A DNA stretch of 46,298 nucleotides, from positions 1 to 46,298 of IMG/VR virus record IMGVR_UViG_3300020613_000006; one strand, given 5' to 3'. Numbering within the stretch: the stretch's first letter is position 1; each line of letters begins with the position of its first letter. This document shows positions 39,732 to 46,298 of this stretch, piece after piece. Source of the stretch: a virus. A program made the translations under genes and the position numbers. The notes beneath the pieces are model-generated. The model did not search any database. It worked only from the letters and a program-made list of their open reading frames with translations, and was not told the DNA's origin.

Positions 39732-40367
39732 TCAATACCCTATGGCAAACCATGCCACAGGTACAATTTGACCTTGTGTAATGGTTTTGTTAGTGATGTC
39801 GATGGCCACAGCTTGTACTCTGATTTCATTCTGGTTTATAGCGTCGGCACACGCAAAGCTAGGAAAATTCACCTGTGATTGCCGAACTGTCGCAAAACAC
39901 TGCATTGCAGCACCCGGAAAAGGTATTTTGAACTGGTCAACAATCACATCTGCAGACGTGTTCGCTGTGACCACATTTACCCTACCCCACTGCATAATCA
40001 TACCACCGGGAATTTTTTGATAACCTTTCCCTTCCCTGATACCTGTAAAGTAACTCATATCCGGGATTCGGTCATTTCTATCACCAACATCACGTTGCGC
40101 AGCGGTGCCAAGTGTGGATTTAATTGCTGCAACAAGGGCATCGTAATACTGACTGGATGTGCCAGTATCCACGTTGCCGTTTGCTGTTACACCAGCAACT
40201 GTCAGAAGTCGTGCAAAGAAACCATCCCAGTCATTAGCCCAGTCAGATTCAAGATACGAACCGTCCTGAGATGTTGGGGAAGTCCGGTTTTTAAACGCCC
40301 CCTGTGGGTGTGCTGCATTGGGGTTGCCAAATCTCCCCGGGTAACGCTCGTTACGTTTTAAAGCCAT
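39732..40367 (-). CDS. Short tail fibre protein (gp53-like C-terminus)
   Basis: This 211-residue protein begins MALKRNERYPGRFGNPNAAH and ends with a receptor-binding-like region, KIPGGMIMQWGRVNVVTANT and QIVPVAWFAIGY, typical of gp53-like C-terminal domains of tail fibres. It probably contacts the host surface. SD GGGAG lies upstream. The assembly chaperone follows. Confidence 0.78.
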   Translation of the reverse strand: MALKRNERYPGRFGNPNAAHPQGAFKNRTSPTSQDGSYLESDWANDWDGFFARLLTVAGVTANGNVDTGTSSQYYDALVAAIKSTLGTAAQRDVGDRNDRIPDMSYFTGIREGKGYQKIPGGMIMQWGRVNVVTANTSADVIVDQFKIPFPGAAMQCFATVRQSQVNFPSFACADAINQNEIRVQAVAIDITNKTITQGQIVPVAWFAIGY

Positions 40368-40370
40368 TTA

Positions 40371-41078
40371 TCAGACTCCCGTAAATCCGACGAACTCGGC
40401 GTATGTATCGCCGAACTGAGTTTCACTGTCCCCGAATTGTACATAATCGTAACCTTCGAGGAAACCATTAAACTTAACTCCCTGTGGTTTTGGCACAAGA
40501 GAACCATTCAGTAATGCCCAACGTTCAAGGTCGGTGATGTTACCGTAAAATTCCACACTGAATGACATATCCTCCCCGTCAACCACACGGAGAATATTTG
40601 CGTTTGGCAACAGGAAGTTAATACCGTACAGAATAGACTCAAGCGTGGCATCTGAGTTGTTTTTGATGATTTTGGACTTGATGACCAGACGATACAGGTC
40701 GTCCGACATCTGTGCATCCTGGTCAATACTGAGTGCACTGAACATTGCGCTTTCATCACCAAACTCAGCACCGTCAGGGTCCGCAAACATTCCCGGATTT
40801 AACGCCACATATCCCAGAAAATCACGGGGTACGACAACGATACGACCGAGGATATCAAGCTGTGCGCCCTGTGCGGTGTCAATGTTGTACATCACCCGCA
40901 CAGCTTGCATCACACTGTTCAGTTTAGTCGCAAGGCTGCGCGTGATGTTATACCACGCTACAGCTTTAGGCTTGTTACGGTACTGAGCATAAATGCGTGA
41001 CGGCGCGTCTGACCGGTCCAGCACGTACCCCTCAACCACAGTAAGAGGTACAAAATATGATTGAGGGAAAAATATCAT
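40371..41078 (-). CDS. DUF2612 baseplate protein
   Basis: This 235-residue protein contains IDTAQGAQLDILGRIVVVPR and DDLYRLVIKSKIIKNNSDAT, then SILYGINFLL, all features of DUF2612 tail proteins that take the place of gpI of P2-like phages. It links baseplate J to the fibres. The region around DGAEFGDESAMFS and VQFGDSETQFGDTYAEF repeats an FGD motif. SD AGAGG lies upstream. Confidence 0.8.
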   Translation of the reverse strand: MIFFPQSYFVPLTVVEGYVLDRSDAPSRIYAQYRNKPKAVAWYNITRSLATKLNSVMQAVRVMYNIDTAQGAQLDILGRIVVVPRDFLGYVALNPGMFADPDGAEFGDESAMFSALSIDQDAQMSDDLYRLVIKSKIIKNNSDATLESILYGINFLLPNANILRVVDGEDMSFSVEFYGNITDLERWALLNGSLVPKPQGVKFNGFLEGYDYVQFGDSETQFGDTYAEFVGFTGV

Positions 41079-41119
41079 GATTTACCTCTTAATAGTCAAA
41101 ATAATGTAAAAATGACGAT

Positions 41120-42949
41120 TTATGCAAAAATAAACCCAGGCGCGCCGAATGTATTAAATTCCACATTGGAATCTGATGCATTTGGTGTTCCAGCTACTGA
41201 AGAGTTAGTGGTTGTTGAACCCCCAGCCCTTAATATGCCACCAGAATAAACCGCCAAATCCTTTCCGGTATTGTTCTTCACTGTCGCAGATTGAGCATTG
41301 ACTTCACCACCGGCGGCCCGTACTCCATTGGTCGATGCACCACTAATAGTGGAATTATTTACACACACTCTTCCACCAACGTCTGCATGCGCCCCGATCC
41401 TCCCTCCGGTAATTGTCGAAAAGTTGGCATTAATAATGCCTCCGCGACGAGCATAAACAATATCGGCATTAACTGAAGACTTTGAAAGCACGGAATTATC
41501 AGCGTAAACATCGCCACCAGTTGCCTGTATTGTATTTGCTGCCTGCCCAGACACATTCACACCCCTAGCGTGGATTGTTCCACCAGATTCAGCGAGCAAG
41601 CCAGTAGTTCCACCTGTCACTACGGCCCCATCAAGGTTAATTCTCCCTCCCTGGTAAGCCTTGACTACATTAACCGAGGCAGAAGAAGAGGAAATCACGT
41701 TACCAGATCCCGCTATATTTATCTCCCCCTCGTTATAAGCATTCAGCGCCGTGCCGTTAGCTAAAACAGACGTCCCTACCGCACTGACCTTCCCGCCGTC
41801 GCGGGCAGTAATTCCAAACCCAGAGGCTGGAGAGATTGTCATTCCCTCAGCAATAATAACACCGCCATTAGAGGCGTGAATTGCATTTATTCTCGAGCCT
41901 GAAATGTCTGTTATCGTCCCACCGCGAGGCCTGGTATAAATTACACCTGCAAATTCAGCAGAAAGTGCAGTATCAGCATTAATCGCCTCCCCTTCCAGGA
42001 AGGTAATACGACTGTTGTTTGCATATACGGCGTTATGTGCGGCGTTATTTACCGTCGCCAAAGATAGGTGGCACAACGAGTTTCGCACAATGTGGGTTGC
42101 AAAATCCCCGGTTGCATTATCGAAATTTCCTCCCGCAGCATTACACACAGATGAGTTTGACACCCAAAGGTTTCGGTAGTTTCCTGAAAAATTTGAGGAG
42201 GGGATATGCCCTCTTGACGATTCGACAATTACTATCCCGCAAGGATACGATGTGACTGCTCTATTTTTAGCGTTGATAACCCCTTTGCCTGGTCTTACCT
42301 CTATATCAGAATTTCTACGTACATAAAGGCCATTCCCTACCGTAGAACCTGCCACATCTACGAGAATGTCCCATATTGGGCCAAACGAATTCACCACATG
42401 CAGTAAGTTGACGCCGGTGAATGTCGGAGAAGCAGTAACCACCGAATCAACAGATTGAATTGTGATCCATGAACAGTCACGTTTCTCAACAAGTGTCTCA
42501 CCAGTGAACTTAAAGCCTGATTCAAGCATGACCGTCAGTTGTACGCTGGGTTTTAATCTGGAGCACGTATTTATTACAGCCTGTAAGCTAGGTGCATCAG
42601 TTGGGATGCGAATTGTGTTGGATGCTGTCAACACCAGAGCGGCACCAGTGATGGTCGCTCGGCTAAATGCCTCTGCTATGGTGGAATAGTCCTTGTCATA
42701 TACGACACTCCTTTCCAATTCCTGCCTCAGTACATCAACAGCACCTTCTGCACTCGCCGCAGCAGTCTCAGCCCGTTGCTGAGACTGTAAAGCCTGCTGG
42801 GCGCTCTGTGACGCACTCTGCGCCTGTGTTTGTGCTGCAGTGGCAGAAGAGGCGGCAGCAGCAGCATAACTGTCAACCTGCTCGAAATTGCTGTCTAACT
42901 CATCCCATGTTAAGGGACGCCCGAGGTCGGCACGTTTTATAAATGTCAT
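41120..42949 (-). CDS. Tailspike with right-handed beta-helix
   Basis: This 609-residue protein has an N-terminal attachment helix and Ala/Gln/Ser-rich coiled coil (AAAAASSATAAQTQAQSASQ). A long array of short repeats with Gly-Gly-x-Ile-x-Ala turns follows from about residue 290 (for example GGTIHARGVNVSG), as in pectate-lyase-like beta-helices. It probably binds or degrades surface polysaccharide. It overlaps baseplate J by 4 nt. Low-complexity Ser/Asn sequence near the C-terminus suggests variation. Confidence 0.8.
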   Translation of the reverse strand: MTFIKRADLGRPLTWDELDSNFEQVDSYAAAAASSATAAQTQAQSASQSAQQALQSQQRAETAAASAEGAVDVLRQELERSVVYDKDYSTIAEAFSRATITGAALVLTASNTIRIPTDAPSLQAVINTCSRLKPSVQLTVMLESGFKFTGETLVEKRDCSWITIQSVDSVVTASPTFTGVNLLHVVNSFGPIWDILVDVAGSTVGNGLYVRRNSDIEVRPGKGVINAKNRAVTSYPCGIVIVESSRGHIPSSNFSGNYRNLWVSNSSVCNAAGGNFDNATGDFATHIVRNSLCHLSLATVNNAAHNAVYANNSRITFLEGEAINADTALSAEFAGVIYTRPRGGTITDISGSRINAIHASNGGVIIAEGMTISPASGFGITARDGGKVSAVGTSVLANGTALNAYNEGEINIAGSGNVISSSSASVNVVKAYQGGRINLDGAVVTGGTTGLLAESGGTIHARGVNVSGQAANTIQATGGDVYADNSVLSKSSVNADIVYARRGGIINANFSTITGGRIGAHADVGGRVCVNNSTISGASTNGVRAAGGEVNAQSATVKNNTGKDLAVYSGGILRAGGSTTTNSSVAGTPNASDSNVEFNTFGAPGFIFA

Positions 42950-44157
42950 ACAATGTTCACCGTTATGTTAGATGTGGTCCAGCGGGACAATTCGTTGAAA
43001 TCTATTGTGACATTTGTTGTGCCACTATTCAATGTCATGCTGTCAACATAGCTGTTACCGTATGAACCGATAACCTTGTTAATCGGGGTGTACATGGAAC
43101 TGTAAGGCACAGTTTCACCTATATCAAACCCGTCAGGCTTGAATCCGTACTCTGTGGGAATGAGGTCACCTGCTGCGTATTCGAGAATCGCTTCCTGAAT
43201 GAGTGGTTGCAACGTCGCCTGTGATGGTAATGTACCGTCGTCCTTAATATTCACAACAACGACCATATCCACATAAACAGGTCGGCTGAATTTAATCTCT
43301 TTCGTGTTCGTCGGATAGGTGGGGGAAGTAACCACTACTGACACAGGTGTCCCGGCCTGATACAACATTGCACCGGGATTTTTCTTCACATAGATAGCCA
43401 TTGCCACATCGGCGTCAGTACCACCATCAATAATGGGAGCAATGCTGTGCGCTGGTAAACCATTAATATCCGTGGCGTTGGTGTCATTCTCGTAAATTTT
43501 CACACGGCGCGTGCCGCTAACCGCAAACAGTTCGCCCAGCATTGAATCAATCTGGTTGTTACCCGGACGACCCACAGCCGTAGCACGTTTGACACGTAGT
43601 GAACTGTCAGACTCAACGTTTGTACCGGGAGTGGCGGGTGTAGGGTTTGTGACACTGGTCAAACCCGGTACAGTGGTGATAATGCGCGTGATTGTGTTCG
43701 CGTCAGCTTCAACCGGTCCGGTTGTGGTGGATGTGATGTCCACTGTGGCGATACCGGACGAGTCAAGCGTCCATGTCTGGTCAAGCGTCCAGCGTGAGCC
43801 TGTTACAGTCGACTCAAACATCGTACCAGCGGGGACGACCGTTGAGTTAGGAACACCACTCAGGACAAAGCCCGTCACTGTGGACGCAGTACCTTCACTT
43901 CTGGTAGTGCCGGTCAGGGACGCAATGACATCGAGGTCAACGCCGGTTGCCTTGTTCGGGTCTTTGGAGTTGTACGCCTGCTGTAGCGTCTCATCCAGTG
44001 CACCAAATACCTCAGCATCATGTGCAATTTTGAGACCGTCTGGAGTGGATGGGTCGAGATTCCACAGGGGGTCGATGTCAAGATACAGTTGCTTCTCTTC
44101 ATCGAACCATTCGTTTTGCGTTTTAAGTTTGTAACCGGTGGTTGTAACTTCAGCCAT
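42946..44157 (-). CDS. Baseplate J-like protein
   Basis: This 403-residue protein begins MAEVTTTGYKLKTQNEWFDE and has the Baseplate_J core: ATGVDLDVIASLTGTTRSEG, then SDSSLRVKRATAVGRPG and NQIDSMLGELFAV, with VKIYENDTNATDINGLPAHS. It forms the wedge that links hub and fibres. The start overlaps the gp25-like gene. Confidence 0.92.
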   Translation of the reverse strand: MAEVTTTGYKLKTQNEWFDEEKQLYLDIDPLWNLDPSTPDGLKIAHDAEVFGALDETLQQAYNSKDPNKATGVDLDVIASLTGTTRSEGTASTVTGFVLSGVPNSTVVPAGTMFESTVTGSRWTLDQTWTLDSSGIATVDITSTTTGPVEADANTITRIITTVPGLTSVTNPTPATPGTNVESDSSLRVKRATAVGRPGNNQIDSMLGELFAVSGTRRVKIYENDTNATDINGLPAHSIAPIIDGGTDADVAMAIYVKKNPGAMLYQAGTPVSVVVTSPTYPTNTKEIKFSRPVYVDMVVVVNIKDDGTLPSQATLQPLIQEAILEYAAGDLIPTEYGFKPDGFDIGETVPYSSMYTPINKVIGSYGNSYVDSMTLNSGTTNVTIDFNELSRWTTSNITVNIV

Positions 44158-44497
44158 TTTCAGTCACCGTAATTAGCCCGTAAGTAGTCAGTGCGCCAGC
44201 AGTGACCGAATATGTGCGAGTGTTCAAATCAAAATTTGTACTAAAGCTGGTAAGGCGTACAACGCCGGGTGTCCTCACGATGCGGTTGCGCAATGCTGCT
44301 TCACGTGCGGAGAGTGTTGTGCCTTTACCTAAAATTTGCTCAAACCACGGTGTACCATCCGTAATGTCACGGAAGTATTCGCCGAGGAAGAGACGCAAAC
44401 GTGTTTTAATCGTCTGCTCAATCTCTTCACGTCCGGTCAGAAACATCGACCCTTGTGTGACAATATCACCATTTTCATCAATTTTACGTACTGTCAA
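44150..44497 (-). CDS. gp25-like baseplate wedge protein
   Basis: This 115-residue protein has the gp25/gpW-type pattern: IEQTIKTRLRLFLGEYFRDI, then TPWFEQILGKG and RNRIVRTPGVVRLTSF. It seeds the baseplate-sheath junction. The start is TTG at 44497, in a 4-nt overlap with the spike gene stop (TTGA). No in-frame ATG is available before the conserved part. Confidence 0.8.
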   Translation of the reverse strand: MTVRKIDENGDIVTQGSMFLTGREEIEQTIKTRLRLFLGEYFRDITDGTPWFEQILGKGTTLSAREAALRNRIVRTPGVVRLTSFSTNFDLNTRTYSVTAGALTTYGLITVTENG

Positions 44498-45219
44498 TTT
44501 ACAGGTCCCCCGGAATTTCCACCACCGGTCTGTACACCAGTGTGACGGTGTGTTTCGGCAGCAACGCCGTTAGCGAGTGTTAAGCCACCACCACCCGGTA
44601 ACGTAATCTGCCCGGTCGGTGTAATTATAACCCCGTTAATGTCCACATTGCCATTAGCGAGCAGGTTATTGTGACCACTGGTATTATTGGTCATCACTGA
44701 CCCATCTGCACCGTATGTTGTGGTGGCGTTTGTATTTTTGACAACCAGTGCACCATCGTTCTTAATCCACACGTGACGGTTGCCGGATTTGTCGCGGATT
44801 CTCACACCATTGTTACTGAATGCAGGGATAACATTACCCAGAGAGCGAATACCCGGTACGAAATGTGCGTCCTGTGGATGGTGAAAACGTGCAACAGGGT
44901 TGTCAGCAATACCACCCGTCTGTTTCCATCCGTCAATGCAGCGCTGGCTGAAATAGATTGAACCTTCACAACCGGGGTCAATCTGAAACTCCAGTACGTA
45001 ATCATCACCGGGAAAGCTCACGGGTACATCCACAATGGGCGGCGGGTCGAACGTTGTCCCGTCAAGCTGCACACGCTGAATACCAATCTGCACCTGTGCG
45101 CGTTGTGTGGCGGGATTAAACGCAATGACGTAACCGGGGACACACGTGTAGATGTCTTTTACAGCACCCAGCATTGCTGCGTCAATGACGAGTTGCAGGG
45201 GCGCTTTTCGTTTATCCAT
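44494..45219 (-). CDS. Membrane-piercing spike (gp138/gpV-like)
   Basis: This 241-residue protein has an N-terminal OB-like domain as in phi92 gp138 (DIYTCVPGYVIAFNPATQRA). The C-terminus is a beta-prism ending in AAETHRHTGVQTGGGNSGGP. The HRH motif is the usual iron-binding tip of spike proteins. It punctures the outer membrane. SD AGGAGG precedes the ATG. Its transcript probably starts at the operator region near 45253. Confidence 0.88.
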   Translation of the reverse strand: MDKRKAPLQLVIDAAMLGAVKDIYTCVPGYVIAFNPATQRAQVQIGIQRVQLDGTTFDPPPIVDVPVSFPGDDYVLEFQIDPGCEGSIYFSQRCIDGWKQTGGIADNPVARFHHPQDAHFVPGIRSLGNVIPAFSNNGVRIRDKSGNRHVWIKNDGALVVKNTNATTTYGADGSVMTNNTSGHNNLLANGNVDINGVIITPTGQITLPGGGGLTLANGVAAETHRHTGVQTGGGNSGGPVN

Positions 45220-45252
45220 GTGACCTCCTGTAAAATAATGCTAAGTATACTA

Positions 45253-45281
45253 TTGACAGTCACGTCAAACAATGCAATATT
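45253..45281. promoter_or_regulatory. Operator-promoter 14, divergent (ncRNA and baseplate genes)
   Basis: On the plus strand TTGACA (45253-45258) and AATATT (45276-45281) are spaced by 17 bp, a near-consensus promoter for the non-coding region. The -35 is half of the palindrome TTGACAGTCACGTCAA (45253-45268). On the minus strand TTGTTT and TATACT, also 17 bp apart, overlap the same palindrome and point to the spike gene. Confidence 0.72.
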
Positions 45282-45493
45282 TAAATCGCAGGTATATAGC
45301 ACATGTGCCTTTAGCGGTCCGGGGTGGTCCTTTTTCTTACCAACAGCGGGTAGCCGGAATGTGTAGCCGGGTATGAACAACAGCGACTGGTCATCGTGGC
45401 GGTCCGACCACACAACAGGTAAGAGCATTTGCAGAGTTCGATTCTCTGCCGGGCGTTTCGACGTGCGATATGAGTTTTAAGTGCTCTTTCCGT

Positions 45494-45620
45494 TGTGGTG
45501 AAGCTCAATGGCGAGCTAGGGAATAGGTTCACGGTGAAAAGCTAGCTAAGTATCCGTGAGTCGCGCGTAACCCAATCGGCAGCGCACCGATGGAAGCATG
45601 TTCGATTCATGCCATCACAA
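45494..45620 (+). ncRNA. tRNA-like cloverleaf with 57-nt insertion
   Basis: The 7-bp acceptor-like stem is 45494-45500/45613-45619 (one G-T pair). A D-arm-like GCTC-AATGGC-GAGC lies at 45503-45516, an anticodon-like arm ATCGG/CCGAT with a 7-nt loop CAGCGCA at 45575-45591, a 4-nt variable loop, and a T-arm GCATG-TTCGATT-CATGC at 45596-45612. All junction lengths fit a tRNA except for 57 extra nt (45518-45574) before the anticodon stem. U33 is missing, position 8 is A, and no CCA is encoded, so an ordinary tRNA is unlikely. Confidence 0.55.
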
Positions 45621-45765
45621 CCCCATACCAACCGGGCAGGGGGTGATTCTCCGTCTCCCAGCGGCAGGGTAAGCCGAAGTCGTTAACGTAACGTTGTGAA
45701 ACGTGACAATAGCGGCGAAATGAATTAATCCACCATCGCCTTGTATCTCTCGCTCTGCACTTTTA

Positions 45766-45791
45766 CCCGCCCTCCGTGGCGGGATTTTTTT
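45766..45791 (+). terminator. Terminator of the ncRNA
   Basis: CCCGCC (45766-45771) pairs with GGCGGG (45778-45783) around a 6-nt loop, followed by A and seven T residues. It is a strong intrinsic terminator in the plus direction. Confidence 0.9.
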
Positions 45792-45800
45792 GCCTTATCG

Positions 45801-45829
45801 TTGACGAGCGCGTCAAGTAATGATAGGGT
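45801..45829 (+). promoter_or_regulatory. Operator-promoter 15
   Basis: The palindrome TTGACGAGCGCGTCAA is at 45801-45816, with a 17-bp spacer and TAGGGT at 45824-45829. It drives the zinc-ribbon repeat gene, separately from the ncRNA. Confidence 0.78.
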
Positions 45830-45859
45830 TTAATAGTTGGTTATGAGTGGACGAGCGAG

Positions 45860-46298
45860 ATGGGCGGAAGAAAATTAACACCGAAAATCATACAACAACG
45901 TCTTAATGATGATGGGCGTGATATTACGTTAGTTGAGTATGGTGGTGGGGTTAGGGAAAAATCAACCTTCCGATGTAGTGAAGGTCATGAGTGGGATGCG
46001 GCAGCCCATAGTGTACTACAAGGCTGCGGGTGTCCTCATTGTGCCGGAAACATCCCTTTAACACCAGAAGTCATACGACAACGTCTGAACGATGATGAGC
46101 GCGGTATTACATTAGTGGAGTATGGTGGTAGAACTCATAAGAAGTCAACATTCCAATGTAGTGAAGGTCATGAGTGGAGTGCGGAGACCAGCAGTGTATT
46201 ACAAGGCTGCGGGTGTCCTCATTGTGCGGGACAAGTACCGTTAACACCAGAAATCATACAACAACGTCTCGATGATGATAAGCGCGGTATTACATTAG
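45860..46298 (+). CDS. Zinc-ribbon repeat protein (runs off right edge)
   Basis: At least 146 residues are visible (MGGRKLTPKIIQQRLNDDGR). They form two complete and one partial 61-residue repeats: LTPxIIxQRLxDD, ITLVEYGG, then CSEGHEW and CGCPHCAG, a treble-clef or zinc-ribbon pattern as in DUF4379-like proteins. Such arrays often precede a Vsr-like nuclease, so it may be a third homing-type endonuclease, but the C-terminus is outside the window. The repeats are very similar at DNA level, suggesting recent duplication. Confidence 0.7.
   Translation, partial: MGGRKLTPKIIQQRLNDDGRDITLVEYGGGVREKSTFRCSEGHEWDAAAHSVLQGCGCPHCAGNIPLTPEVIRQRLNDDERGITLVEYGGRTHKKSTFQCSEGHEWSAETSSVLQGCGCPHCAGQVPLTPEIIQQRLDDDKRGITL

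Larger units (their letters stand above)
45288..45791 (+). ncRNA. Large structured non-coding RNA, about 500 nt, with tRNA-like parts
   Basis: A promoter ends at 45281 and an intrinsic terminator lies at 45766-45791, with no gene between them. A compound helix joins CACAAC, GG and AAGAGCA (45411-45427) to TGCTCTT, CC and GTTGTG (45482-45497), enclosing a T-arm-like hairpin (45431-45449, loop TTCGATT). A tRNA-like cloverleaf follows at 45494-45620. Further hairpins are ACCCC/GGGGT (45620-45644), CGGC/GCCG (45662-45676), a GTGA tetraloop hairpin (45691-45704) and GGCGA/TCGCC (45714-45740). Size and phage context recall ROOL and GOLLD RNAs; identity is unproven. Confidence 0.7.

Noticed and set aside
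45103-45366. 87-codon plus frame across the spike gene start
   Set aside because: It is antisense to the spike coding region, has no ribosome site and ends in the structured RNA.
45340-45455. First T-arm (45431-45449) as part of a normal tRNA gene
   Set aside because: The expected 5-prime acceptor strand complementary to CCGGGCG is not found within 120 n upstream (best partial match GTCCGG at 45317-45322), and AAGAGCA next to it pairs with a distant TGCTCTT instead.
45288-45791. tmRNA or group I intron
   Set aside because: No tag-peptide frame, no terminal CCA and no tmRNA-like 5-prime end are seen. The region has its own promoter and terminator and does not interrupt a gene, so an intron is unlikely.
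1-46298. CRISPR array, insertion sequence or integrase/attachment site
   Set aside because: No regularly spaced short repeats, transposase or recombinase motifs were seen. The repeats present are coding or intergenic duplications.

Overview
The window is most of the genome of a contractile-tailed bacteriophage (myovirus morphology), probably infecting a member of the Enterobacterales. The host call is inferred from the E. coli-like promoters and ribosome binding sites, the Rz/Rz1 spanin pair, the DUF551 and DUF3310 genes and a phage beta-sandwich lipoprotein. No integrase or CI-like repressor is visible. Both ends of the window lie inside repeats: a 117-bp repeat in the tape measure gene on the left and 183-bp repeats in a zinc-ribbon gene on the right. 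The contig therefore probably stops at repeats, and the rest of the tape measure gene and some baseplate hub genes are missing.

Layout. All virion genes are on the minus strand. In transcription order they are small and large terminase and portal (21.4-18.1 kb), Mu F-like head protein (16.7-16.0), protease/scaffold, decoration and major capsid proteins (13.1-10.5), head-tail connectors (8.7-8.0 and 6.1-4.7), sheath, tube, frameshifted chaperone, two baseplate proteins and tape measure (4.65-0 kb). The spike, gp25-like protein, baseplate J, DUF2612 protein, tailspike, tail fibre and its assembly protein are at 45.2-39.3 kb, followed by a lysis cassette at 39.3-37.3 kb. The replication genes lie between 23.5 and 37.3 kb. 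Those on minus are a PrimPol/SF3 primase-helicase, an SF2 helicase, a VRR-NUC nuclease and two DNA methyltransferases. Those on plus are a DUF2800 nuclease-like protein, a DUF2815 ssDNA-binding protein and a family B DNA polymerase.

Plus-strand islands of small, probably early genes (dUTPase, DUF3310, DUF551, an RMF/CrpP-like protein and many unknowns) are embedded head-on inside the late minus-strand block at 2.8-3.1, 6.4-8.0, 13.2-16.0 and 16.8-18.1 kb. Most islands, and several replication units, begin with the same signal: a 16-bp palindrome, consensus TTGACGAGTSCGTCAA, whose left half is the -35 hexamer, usually followed after 17 bp by a TAGANT-like -10. I count 15 sites. A small TetR-type HTH protein (26.5-26.8 kb) has one of these sites over its own promoter and is the best candidate regulator.

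Most unusual content. (1) At 45.25-45.79 kb a promoter and an intrinsic terminator delimit a roughly 500-nt non-coding transcript with long-range helices, two tRNA-type T-arms and a tRNA-like cloverleaf that carries a 57-nt insertion. It may be a new large structured phage RNA. (2) The two largest divergent intergenic regions (6.1 and 21.5 kb) share an AT-rich repeat with iteron-like inverted copies and may be replication origins. (3) Two homing-type endonucleases share DUF723 zinc-ribbon repeats but carry different catalytic domains (Vsr-like and GIY-YIG-like). An HNH-AP2 endonuclease and a further zinc-ribbon repeat gene are also present.
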